Source: CAG-390 sp964522215 | GTDB taxonomy: Bacteria; Bacillota; Clostridia; Oscillospirales; CAG-272 | Assembly: GCA_964522215.1 (NCBI GenBank) | Contig: CAZFVR010000030.1 | Coordinates: 1-16,270 of the forward strand | Direction of reading: 5' to 3' | DNA: 16,270 bases | Shown: piece after piece, positions 1-6,350 of the stretch | Layout: each line of letters opens with the position of its first letter | Numbering within the stretch: position 1 is the stretch's first letter | Notes under the pieces: model-generated | The model's input: only the letters and a program-made list of their open reading frames with translations | Told to the model about the DNA's origin: nothing | Database searches by the model: none | Translations under genes and position numbers: made by a program

Positions 1-141
1 ACCGAGCCTGAAGTTCCCGGCACCGAGACCGAGCCCGCAGCTCCCTCCACCGGTGACAATGCTATCGTGATCGTTGCTGCCGTGGCTATGGTCTCCATCC
101 TCGGCGCTTGCCTTATCGGCAAAAAGAAGGTTACCGAATAA
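1..141 (+). CDS. C-terminal end of a cell-wall-anchored surface protein (5' truncated by window)
   Basis: Only the last 46 residues and the TAA stop are present, in frame from base 1. They read as a Glu/Pro/Thr-rich wall-spanning linker (roughly residues 1-15), then APSTGD, a hydrophobic segment of about 20 residues (AIVIVAAVAMVSILGACLIG) and a short basic tail KKKVTE. This order (polar linker, xPxTG-like motif, membrane segment, Lys-rich tail) is that of sortase sorting signals. The first position of the pentapeptide is Ala rather than Leu, so the motif is a variant. The main part of the protein lies upstream and its function cannot be judged. The codons are mostly C-ending (acc, gtc, atc, tcc), which would fit high expression. 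If the tail is not a sortase substrate, it would still act as a C-terminal membrane anchor. Confidence 0.75.
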   Translation, partial: TEPEVPGTETEPAAPSTGDNAIVIVAAVAMVSILGACLIGKKKVTE

Positions 142-170
142 TTTAGTTCAAATTTAATAGGTAAATACAA

Positions 171-211
171 ACCATCCCCTGCCGCACGCGGCAGGGGATG
201 GTCATTTTTTT
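171..211. terminator. Intrinsic terminator between the surface protein gene and lysA
   Basis: A perfect inverted repeat pairs ACCATCCCCTGCCG (171-184) with its complement at 189-202 around the four-base loop CACG. A run of seven T follows at 205-211 on the plus strand. It ends the surface-protein transcript. On the minus strand the sequence after the stem is also T-rich, so it may terminate the convergent lysA transcript too. Confidence 0.9.
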
Positions 212-214
212 AAA

Positions 215-1585
215 TTAGTGTGTCAGCATTTCCGCGGTGACAGCGGCATCGGCATCAAGAGCCGCTATATCCGCAAAGCTCTCACGGCGAACCGCCACAT
301 AGCTCTCTCCGCGCGACAGCATGACTATCGGCGGGCGTGGTATGCGGTTGTAATTTGAGGCCATCGAGTAATTATATGCGCCTGTTGTGAGGCACGCAAT
401 GTGACTTCCGCGGTGAATGGTGCGCGGCAGCAGCACATCTTGCTGTAATATATCCCCGCTCTCACAGCACCGCCCCACAACCGAGTAGGGCTCGCATTCA
501 TTGGCGGGGCAGAGCGGATCATCGGCATCAAGCAGAGTGTATGGCGCGCGGTAGAGGGCAAAGCGCGGGTTGTCCGTCATGCCGCCGTCCACCGAAAGAT
601 AGGAGCGCACACCGGGTAATCTTTTTACGGATCCCGCAGTGTAAAGGGTCATGCCGGCATCGGCAACGATGGAACGCCCCGGTTCAAAGCACACGGTGGG
701 GCAGGGCATGTCGCTCGCGCGGCATTCGCGGCGCAGTATCTCGGCGACCGCACCGAATATACTGCCAATATCGGGGTAGTTCTCTGCGGCGGTGTATGGT
801 ACGCCAAAGCCTCCGCCAAGATCGAGTATTTCTGTCACAAATCCGAGTTGCGAGTGCATGCGATGCATAAAATCAAGCATTATCTCGGCGGTGCGCGAAA
901 AAACTGTGTGGTCGAATATCTGTGAGCCAACGTGACAGTGAAAGCCGCACAGCTGTATGCCGTCAAGGCTGAGTGCCAGCCGCGTGTTGGCTTCCGCATC
1001 CCCGGTCTCTATAGCCGAACCGAATTTTGAATCCACCTTGCCTGTGGCTACCGCCTCAAATGTGTGCGGGTCGATCCCGGGCGTGAGCCGCAACAGCACG
1101 CGCTGTTTTTGTGATCGTTTTGCCGCCACGGCATTGATCGCCAACAGCTCATCCGCGCCGTCGGCAACGATATAGCCGATGCCCTGTGACATGGCGAATT
1201 CTATATCGTCATCCGTTTTGTTGTTTGAATGAAAAAACGCGTGGCCGATATCAAAGCCCGCCGCCACGGCGGTGTATATCTCGCCGCAGGAGACTACATC
1301 GCACCACATACCCTCCTCGGCCATTATCCTGTACATGCGCCCAAAGGATGCCGCCTTTGAGGCGTAAAGCAGGCGCACGGGGATATCCTTGCCAAAAGCG
1401 GCGGCCGCCGCGGCGCTGAAACGGCGGCAATTGGCGCGCACTCTGTCCTCGTTTAAGAGATAAAGCGGAGTGCCGTATTTTTCTATTAGGTCCGCAGTGC
1501 TTTGCCCGCCAAAGCAAAGCTCGCCCTTGCCGCCGACCGAAAGATCGGGGAAGGGCGACAGCCTTTTGGTGCTTGCCTCTGTCAT
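215..1585 (-). CDS. lysA: Diaminopimelate decarboxylase (LysA)
   Basis: This PLP enzyme (fold type III) decarboxylates meso-2,6-diaminopimelate to L-lysine, the last step of the DAP pathway, in the cytoplasm. The 456-residue length is usual or slightly long for the family. Visible family marks are YASKAA with the PLP lysine at K77, the barrel motif HCHVGSQ at 216-222, the phosphate-binding GGGFG at 257-261, EPGRSIV at 301-307, the substrate-binding CCESGDIL at 373-380 and AYNYSMASNYN at 403-413. The start ATG lies in an ATGA overlap with the stop of the DUF4097 gene (1582-1585), so translation is probably coupled and no separate promoter is seen. It is the last gene of a minus-strand unit with two envelope genes. 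This is an unusual setting, since lysA is more often with other lysine or aspartate pathway genes. The annotation is secure. Confidence 0.96.
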   Translation of the reverse strand: MTEASTKRLSPFPDLSVGGKGELCFGGQSTADLIEKYGTPLYLLNEDRVRANCRRFSAAAAAAFGKDIPVRLLYASKAASFGRMYRIMAEEGMWCDVVSCGEIYTAVAAGFDIGHAFFHSNNKTDDDIEFAMSQGIGYIVADGADELLAINAVAAKRSQKQRVLLRLTPGIDPHTFEAVATGKVDSKFGSAIETGDAEANTRLALSLDGIQLCGFHCHVGSQIFDHTVFSRTAEIMLDFMHRMHSQLGFVTEILDLGGGFGVPYTAAENYPDIGSIFGAVAEILRRECRASDMPCPTVCFEPGRSIVADAGMTLYTAGSVKRLPGVRSYLSVDGGMTDNPRFALYRAPYTLLDADDPLCPANECEPYSVVGRCCESGDILQQDVLLPRTIHRGSHIACLTTGAYNYSMASNYNRIPRPPIVMLSRGESYVAVRRESFADIAALDADAAVTAEMLTH

Positions 1586-2619
1586 GATGCGGAGGTGGCG
1601 GCAGCTATGGTCAGATCGCCGTTCTTTACGGTAATTATCACGGCGTTCAGCTCATCGTCCGGCGCGGGAGCGTCTGTGCCGCCATCGGTAGTATCGGCGG
1701 CAGCGGTGTCAGCCGCTGTGTCGGCGGGCACGGTAGTGGTGGGATCGATAGGTGTGAGAGCCGTTTCAACATTAAGCTCGCTGTATTTGGCGGTGTATTC
1801 CTTGCCAAACACCAAAAGCTTACCGTTTGGAGCGTAAAGCTCAACGTTAAAGCCGGCGAAGTTGCCCTCAGCGCGGTAGTAGGTAAAGCTGCCGTTTTTG
1901 ATCTCGGCATCTATTTTGTGCTCAAAAGTGCATGAGTCAATGGTGGCGTTGGCACTGCCCTCCGCGCTGAATATCAGCTCACGCGCGGTGACGTTTTTGA
2001 TCTCGCTTTCAAGCTTTTTGGCGGAATCGATGGAGATGGTAGAGCCGGTCGTGATACCCGCGAGGCTTATACTGCCCTCGCCGCAGGAGAGGCGGTAGTC
2101 GCAATCAATGCCGATATCGCTGATGGCGATGTTACCAAGCTCTGTTTTAAGCTCCAAAAAGATCAGCGGTGCGTTGTCCGAAAGATAGATGTTTACCGTT
2201 TTTTCTTTATTGCGGAATTTTAGGTAGTTGGGGTAGTTCCTAAAGCCGTCAAAGTTGATCTTAAAGGAGTCAAGATCGATAAGTCCCGAAATGCCGTCGA
2301 TCGAGGAGATGGTCAGCTGTGTCGTACCCATGGTGATGTTGTAGCTGTTGTCGCCAAAGTTTACAAGCTCAATGCGTGAGGTCTCGGCGCCTCCTATCAC
2401 ATTGATATCTGCGTCCTTAAGGGATACGGTCAGTTTGCGCAGTGTCTCGGTGTCGATATCATTGTAGGACTCTATGTAGTTGTTGTTGCCGTCCTGCTCC
2501 TGCCTAAAAAGCGCCACGCCCTGCTCGGTGGCAAGGCTTTCGGCACTGATGCAAAGGAGTATCCCTCCGCATGCCAGCATTACGGTGACTATAAGAAAGA
2601 TGATCGATGTAGGTTTCAT
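1582..2619 (-). CDS. DUF4097-type putative adhesin / beta-helix envelope protein
   Basis: This is a 345-residue protein with one N-terminal membrane segment or uncleaved signal (residues 5-27), followed by a region of many short beta strands separated by Gly/Asn/Asp turns (about 60-285). Strand patterns such as LKTELGNIAISDI and EIKNGSFTYYRA recall the DUF4097 putative-adhesin fold (also seen in LiaG-like proteins). The protein is probably exported and membrane-tethered. Residues 289-322 form a Thr/Ala/Asp/Pro-rich, acidic low-complexity linker, after which one last strand pair (324-341) follows. Its ATG overlaps the stop of the upstream DUF1700 gene by ATGA (2616-2619), and its own stop overlaps the lysA start. 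DUF4097 genes commonly sit next to DUF1700 genes, which supports the call. Molecular function is not known, but envelope-stress roles have been proposed for relatives. Confidence 0.75.
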   Translation of the reverse strand: MKPTSIIFLIVTVMLACGGILLCISAESLATEQGVALFRQEQDGNNNYIESYNDIDTETLRKLTVSLKDADINVIGGAETSRIELVNFGDNSYNITMGTTQLTISSIDGISGLIDLDSFKINFDGFRNYPNYLKFRNKEKTVNIYLSDNAPLIFLELKTELGNIAISDIGIDCDYRLSCGEGSISLAGITTGSTISIDSAKKLESEIKNVTARELIFSAEGSANATIDSCTFEHKIDAEIKNGSFTYYRAEGNFAGFNVELYAPNGKLLVFGKEYTAKYSELNVETALTPIDPTTTVPADTAADTAAADTTDGGTDAPAPDDELNAVIITVKNGDLTIAAATSAS

Positions 2620-3673
2620 TGATCTTCAAGTGCTCCTTTCAGTGCAACAAAGCCGTCGCGGGCCTTGCGAAAGCCAAAGCTTATAAGCTCGGTAAGCTTT
2701 TTCATGAGAAAAGGCACGAGCCGTATTGCTATGTTGTACATAAGTATTCCAACAAACGAAGCCGCAGAGCCAACTGTGATGCCAAGCCCCACCTCGTAAA
2801 GTCCGATCGGTACTGCCCCGGAGACGATCTTATAAAGACCGTATATTATGCCGATAAGCGCTATCGAACATCCAACGGTCACTACGGCGATCAGTGCGAC
2901 CACAAAGCCGATGGCAACGGCGGCAAGGAGTGCTATCAGCCCCAAAAAGGCGACAGCGCCTATTATGCAAAGTATCGCGCCAAGCGGTACGGCAATGCAA
3001 AAGAGTATCCAAAACAGCGTTTTGTTCTCCTCTTTGAGGGAGGTTGCGGGGGCGCTCTTTTTTTGACCGCGGCTTTGATAATATTCCGGGTCTGTTATCG
3101 GATCGTCAATGGGATCATCTGTGTGTTGTCTTGCCGCAACGGGCTTGCTTTGTGGTACAGGCGGCGCGGGGTGTGCCGCTTTGGNNNNNNNNNNNNNNNN
3201 NNNNNNNNNNNNNNNNNNNNNNNNNNNNNNNNNNNNNNNNNNNNNNNNNNNNNNNNNNNNNNNNNNNNNNNNNNNNNNNNNNNNTGTGCCGCTTTGGGGG
3301 CGGTTGCGGCATCGCTCTTGGGTTGTGCCGCCGCAGGCTTTTTTGGTGCTTCGCCGAATACCTCATGCGCCACTGTTGCGGGGCGGTGAGGTTTGGTCTC
3401 AAGCGCCGAGAGTGGGTCTCCCGCATCGACCGGTTCGGTGTTTGCTTCCGTTTTTTTGTTTGTGTTCGTGCTTGCCGCGGTGGGGCGTGCCTCCTCGCCC
3501 AGCTTTTGCATTATGCCCTCTGCCATTCGGGTGGGGTCAACATCTACCTCCTCCATATTCTTGGAGCGTAGGTAGCCATCCATTTTGTCCCGCTGTGCCG
3601 CCGCAACGGCATCATCGGCACCCATTCTTATTAATTCCCGACAGAGTGCATCGAGAAATGATCTTTTGTCCAT
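2616..3673 (-). CDS. DUF1700 family membrane protein, interrupted by an assembly gap
   Basis: The N-terminal part (3673 to about 3285) reads MDKRSFLDAL followed by a helical region of about 60 residues typical of DUF1700, then a long Ala/Pro/Lys/Thr linker ending in TAPKAA. After the N block, the minus strand is open in a different frame. It continues from a Pro/Ala-rich stretch through DDPITDPEYYQSRG into a hydrophobic region with several membrane segments and ends FVALKGALEDQ at 2616. The frame difference disappears if the 13 bases repeated on both sides of the Ns are merged, which gives an intact protein of 314 residues: cytoplasmic N-terminus, linker at about 62-178, membrane helices from about 182 to 290. 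It is the first gene of the unit with DUF4097 and lysA. An AAAGG-like ribosome site lies upstream of the ATG. The PadR-family regulator gene that often accompanies this family is not seen. Confidence 0.8.
3185..3284. other. 100-N scaffold gap inside the DUF1700 gene
   Basis: Exactly 100 unknown bases, the conventional size for a gap of unknown length. The 13 bases TGTGCCGCTTTGG occur immediately left (3172-3184) and immediately right (3285-3297) of the gap. This is an exact end-to-end overlap, suggesting two contigs that were not merged rather than truly missing sequence. Confidence 0.98.
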
Positions 3674-3731
3674 TTAAAATACCATGCCTTTCGGTGGTCG
3701 TTTGTGTTTAGCAACTTGGCCCTTATCGTGC

Positions 3732-3761
3732 AGTATCAAAGATCATGCTGACCGTCATCAA
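3732..3761 (-). promoter_or_regulatory. Candidate promoter for the DUF1700-DUF4097-lysA unit
   Basis: On the minus strand a TTGATG (-35, 3756-3761) and GATACT (-10, 3732-3737) are separated by 18 bases and lie about 60 bases upstream of the DUF1700 start. The match is moderate. It is the best sigma-A-like pair I found in this region, and it lies next to or inside a putative repeat, so it is tentative. Confidence 0.35.
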
Positions 3762-3850
3762 ACGATCCCACCGCCTCGCACTTGCTCGGGCACCACCCTG
3801 TGTAAAGGGAGCTGTCAAAAACCGTAGGCTTTTGACCGAGGAATCGCCCG
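3740..3850. repeat. Putative interspersed intergenic repeat element
   Basis: The gene-free stretch 3674-4080 contains the sequence GGGAGCTGTCAAAAACCG followed by TAGGCTTTTGACCGAGG, with a small hairpin in which GTCAAAA (3814-3820) pairs with TTTTGAC (3830-3836). From memory, similar text (a GTCAAAA/TTTTGAC hairpin next to AGCTCCC) is scattered between genes in many Oscillospirales genomes, where it gives spurious small reading frames containing SSVKSLRFLTAPF. That is recognition, not a search. The boundaries are approximate, only one copy is in this window, and an 88-residue minus-strand reading frame across it is not believed to be a gene. Confidence 0.4.
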
Positions 3851-3960
3851 TATCGGCTACATATTCAACGAAGAGTTTTTTAAGCTGCAATGTGTTGGGG
3901 GCGGGAAAATGTGCGATGATGCAAAAAGAAAACATCTTTTTTGCGTTTTTGTACGGTAAA

Positions 3961-3979
3961 ATGCAAAAATCATTTGCAT
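3961..3979. promoter_or_regulatory. Operator-like dyad overlapping the trmB -35 element
   Basis: A perfect 7-base inverted repeat, ATGCAAA (3961-3967) and TTTGCAT (3973-3979), is separated by five bases. The right arm contains the TTGCAT -35 hexamer of the trmB promoter. A partial second copy, ATGCAAAAA, lies at 3919-3927. A dyad placed over the -35 is where a repressor would act. No regulator is identified. Confidence 0.4.
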
Positions 3980-4002
3980 CCAAGGGCAAAATATGATATA
4001 CT
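3974..4002 (+). promoter_or_regulatory. Sigma-A-type promoter of trmB-truB
   Basis: TTGCAT (-35, 3974-3979), a 17-base spacer and TATACT (-10, 3997-4002), with an extended -10 TG at 3994-3995. Transcription would begin near 4009, giving a leader of about 70 bases before the trmB ATG at 4081. Confidence 0.75.
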
Positions 4003-4011
4003 GTATAGGCG

Positions 4012-4036
4012 TTCTGCTTGGCTTGCCACAGCAGAA
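4012..4036 (+). promoter_or_regulatory. Hairpin at the 5' end of the trmB-truB transcript
   Basis: TTCTGCTTGGC (4012-4022) pairs with GCCA (4025-4028) and AGCAGAA (4030-4036), leaving one bulged C at 4029. The hairpin begins a few bases after the predicted transcription start. There is no T-run behind it, so it is not a terminator. It could be a 5' stabilising stem or a binding site. Confidence 0.5.
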
Positions 4037-4080
4037 TATACCTACTTTATATTATATCAGATTCGGAGACGGATTTCAAG

Positions 4081-4833
4081 ATGAGAATGAGAAAAAAAAA
4101 GCATTCGGGCGAAAGAATAGAAGCATGTGCCGAATATCTTTTGCGACCGATGATAGAGAATAACGACCAAGAGGCGGGGGCGGCAATGCCCGAGGCAAGA
4201 TATCTCGGCTTGGCGGGAGGCGCGGAGGTCAGCCGCGCGATATTTGGGCGCGAATGTCCTCTTGAGCTGGAGATCGGTTGCGGCAAGGGCGATTTTGCTG
4301 TGGGTCTCTCCGCGGCACGTGCCGACAGTGGGATAATTGCGCTTGAGCGCGTGGCGGATGTTGCTGTCACAGCGCTTGAAAAGGCCGCTAATACGGCGGA
4401 CGAGCGCCCGGACAATCTTCGCTTTATCATAGGCAACGCCGCAGATCTCCCCGCGTGGTTCCCGGAGAGCACCTTTTCGCGAATATACATAAACTTTTGC
4501 GATCCGTGGCCAAAGTCGGGATATGCCAAGCGCCGCTTGACCGCACCGGGTTTTTTGAATATATACCGCCGTTTGCTCATCCCCGGCGGGGAGCTTCGGT
4601 TTAAAACAGACAATGAAGGTCTGTTTGATTGGTCGCTTGAGCAGTTTGAGGCGGAGGGGCTTGAGATCCTGCGCTCAACGCGTGATCTTCACACGTCAGC
4701 TATGGCCGAGGGCAATATCATGACAGAGTACGAGCGCAATTTCACCTCCCGCGGTATGCCGATATATTCGGCACATCTGAAATTCCAAAAGTCGAGCGAG
4801 GTAGGCGCGGCAGTGGGAGAGGATCATGAATGA
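4081..4833 (+). CDS. trmB: tRNA (guanine-N7-)-methyltransferase
   Basis: TrmB transfers a methyl group from S-adenosylmethionine to N7 of G46 in the variable loop of many tRNAs. The ATG at 4081 is chosen because MRMRKKK is the typical family N-terminus (MRxRKK) and a GGAG lies 12 bases upstream. An in-frame TTG at 4018 falls inside the leader hairpin and is rejected. Motifs in the 250-residue product are SAM-binding EIGCGKG at 64-70, NFCDPWPKSGYAKRR at 138-152, FKTDNEGLFDWS at 174-185 and TEYERNFTSRGMPIY at 215-229. Length is slightly above the usual 210-240, because of a short tail after the family core. It overlaps truB by 8 bases, so the two tRNA-modification genes form an operon driven from the promoter at 3974-4002. 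Confidence 0.95.
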   Translation: MRMRKKKHSGERIEACAEYLLRPMIENNDQEAGAAMPEARYLGLAGGAEVSRAIFGRECPLELEIGCGKGDFAVGLSAARADSGIIALERVADVAVTALEKAANTADERPDNLRFIIGNAADLPAWFPESTFSRIYINFCDPWPKSGYAKRRLTAPGFLNIYRRLLIPGGELRFKTDNEGLFDWSLEQFEAEGLEILRSTRDLHTSAMAEGNIMTEYERNFTSRGMPIYSAHLKFQKSSEVGAAVGEDHE

Positions 4834-5746
4834 CGGCAGAGCCGAGCCCTGCGGCGTGCTTGTTGTGGACAAGCCGAGCGGTTGGACTTCGTTTGATGTT
4901 ATAGGCAAGCTGCGCCGTCTTTACGGCACACGACGGATAGGCCACACCGGTACGCTTGATCCAATGGCAACAGGAGTGCTCGTGGTTCTGGTGGGGCGTG
5001 CTGCAAAGGCTGCGGAATATGTGGCGGTGCATGATAAATCCTACCTTGCGGGCATGCGCCTTGGCATCACCACCGATACCGAGGATACGAGCGGCACGGT
5101 GCTCTCGCGCCATGAGGGTGCATTGCCGAGTACCGAAGAGGTGCGCCGCGCGGCCGACGGATTCGTGGGAGAGATAATGCAAACGCCCCCAATGTACAGT
5201 GCGCTTAAGGTCAACGGGCGCAAGCTTTGCGATATCGCGCGCGGCGGCGGCGAGGTGGAACGCACGCCAAGGCCTATCACGGTGCACTCGCTCTCGGTCA
5301 AGCCGCGTGCCGAGGCAGGTGACTATACCCTTATGGTAGAATGCTCGGCGGGAACTTACATCCGCACGCTTTGCGCCGATATCGGCGCGGCGCTCAGTTG
5401 CGGCGGTGTCATGTCTGATCTGCGGCGGCTGTCGGTAGGCGGCTTTACGCTTGAGGGAGCACACACGCCGGAGGAGATAGAGGCGATGGATGAGGCGGCT
5501 CGTGCGGGACTTTTGCTCTCCACGGAGTCTTTGTTTGAGGATCACCCTGCGGTGGATCTGCCGCCGTTTTTTGAGCGGCTGTTCAGATCCGGTTGCGAGA
5601 TATATCAAAAAAAGATATCCACACACCATCCCATAGGCGAGAGGGTGCGCGTGCGCCGCGCGGACGGCAGCTTTTTTGCCATAGGTGAGGTGCGCGAATA
5701 CGAAGCGGGAAGTGCCATTCGTCCGCTTAAGCTTTTTGAGCTGTGA
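4826..5746 (+). CDS. truB: tRNA pseudouridine(55) synthase TruB
   Basis: TruB converts U55 in the T-loop of tRNA to pseudouridine and also acts as a tRNA chaperone. The 306-residue length is normal. The N-terminus GVLVVDKPSGWTSFDVI (10-26) is the family opening, and GHTGTLDPMATG (39-50) contains the catalytic aspartate at D45. The region PPMYSALKVNGRKLCDIAR and the later SAGTYIRTLCADIG are further conserved core segments. A C-terminal PUA-like tail appears to follow (VRRADGSFFAIGEVREYEAGSAIRPLKLFEL region). The ATG at 4826 is preceded by GGGAGAGG about 6 bases upstream and overlaps the trmB stop. A terminator follows at 5798. In other bacteria truB often precedes ribF, which is absent here. 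Confidence 0.96.
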   Translation: MNDGRAEPCGVLVVDKPSGWTSFDVIGKLRRLYGTRRIGHTGTLDPMATGVLVVLVGRAAKAAEYVAVHDKSYLAGMRLGITTDTEDTSGTVLSRHEGALPSTEEVRRAADGFVGEIMQTPPMYSALKVNGRKLCDIARGGGEVERTPRPITVHSLSVKPRAEAGDYTLMVECSAGTYIRTLCADIGAALSCGGVMSDLRRLSVGGFTLEGAHTPEEIEAMDEAARAGLLLSTESLFEDHPAVDLPPFFERLFRSGCEIYQKKISTHHPIGERVRVRRADGSFFAIGEVREYEAGSAIRPLKLFEL

Positions 5747-5797
5747 GCACGGGCGCAAAATAACACGTCGCGCAGCTTAAGAATATCATAAAAATGC

Positions 5798-5835
5798 AAA
5801 TGTCGCATCGCGGTTTACGCGGTGCGACATTTTTT
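5798..5835 (+). terminator. Intrinsic terminator after truB
   Basis: AAATGTCGCATCGCG (5798-5812) pairs with 5818-5832 around the loop GTTTA, with a single G-U wobble in 15 pairs. The T-run at 5830-5835 follows. It separates the trmB-truB operon from the spoIIA operon. Confidence 0.9.
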
Positions 5836-5850
5836 GCGCTTTCTCGGAGC

Positions 5851-5856
5851 TATAAT
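5851..5856 (+). promoter_or_regulatory. Possible -10 element upstream of spoIIAA
   Basis: TATAAT at 5851-5856 is a perfect -10 hexamer about 95 bases before spoIIAA, but the matching -35 position falls in the T-run of the truB terminator and is poor. In Bacillus the spoIIA operon is read by sigma-H, and I could not find a convincing sigma-H pair here. Tentative. Confidence 0.25.
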
Positions 5857-5949
5857 ATATATAAAGAGATGGATGACCGATATCGAGTGCGATCGATGGT
5901 AAAACGCGGCTTGGGTATCGGCTCACGGAAGTGAAAAAAGGAGGACACC

Positions 5950-6297
5950 ATGCTTCGCAACAAATGCGGATTTGATTTTTCCGCCGAGAGGGACGAGCTT
6001 TTTGTTTCGGTAGGCGGTGAGATAGACCACCACGGAGCAGCCCCGCTTCGCGAGGGGATAGATGCGCTGATATGGGAATATCGCCCGCACCACCTGTATC
6101 TTGATATGTCCGGGGTGGAATTTATGGATAGCTCGGGGCTTGGGTTGATAATGGGCAGGTACGAGCTTATGCGGCGGCTTGGCGGGGACGTTACGGTGCG
6201 CGATCCTGCGCCATGCGTTGACAGGATGTTAAGGCTTACGGGCTTTGAGCGGCGTGTGAGGATAGAGAACGCAGTCGATCGTCGGCGCGGACGATGA
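5950..6297 (+). CDS. spoIIAA: Anti-sigma F factor antagonist SpoIIAA
   Basis: This 115-residue STAS-domain protein is the anti-anti-sigma of the forespore switch. When dephosphorylated by SpoIIE it binds SpoIIAB and releases sigma-F, and SpoIIAB inactivates it by phosphorylating one serine. The phosphoserine motif is clear: DMSGVEFMDSSGLG (52-65), with S62 at the position of Bacillus S58. The fold runs from a beta-rich N-terminus (LFVSVGGEIDHHGA) to the closing helix (VDRMLRLTGFERRV). AAGGAGG at 5938-5944 sits five bases before the ATG, a strong ribosome site. It is the first gene of the operon with spoIIAB and sigF. A generic STAS protein is the alternative, but the neighbours settle the assignment. 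Confidence 0.95.
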   Translation: MLRNKCGFDFSAERDELFVSVGGEIDHHGAAPLREGIDALIWEYRPHHLYLDMSGVEFMDSSGLGLIMGRYELMRRLGGDVTVRDPAPCVDRMLRLTGFERRVRIENAVDRRRGR

Positions 6298-6350
6298 CGG
6301 CAAGGTGAATACAGCCGAGGAGAAAAGCGGCAAAGGAGGTCATATATAAA

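Noticed and set aside
2616..3673. Frameshift or pseudogene in the DUF1700 gene
   Set aside because: The frame change coincides with the N block and disappears when the 13-base flanking overlap is merged, so no mutation needs to be invoked.
3723..3989. 88-residue minus-strand open frame in the trmB upstream region
   Set aside because: It spans the putative repeat and the trmB promoter, and its recognisable text matches what I recall as translated intergenic repeat rather than a real protein.
4742..5758. 338-residue open frame antisense to truB
   Set aside because: Composition is a mirror of the truB codons, there is no start signal, and it would run into the trmB-truB overlap.
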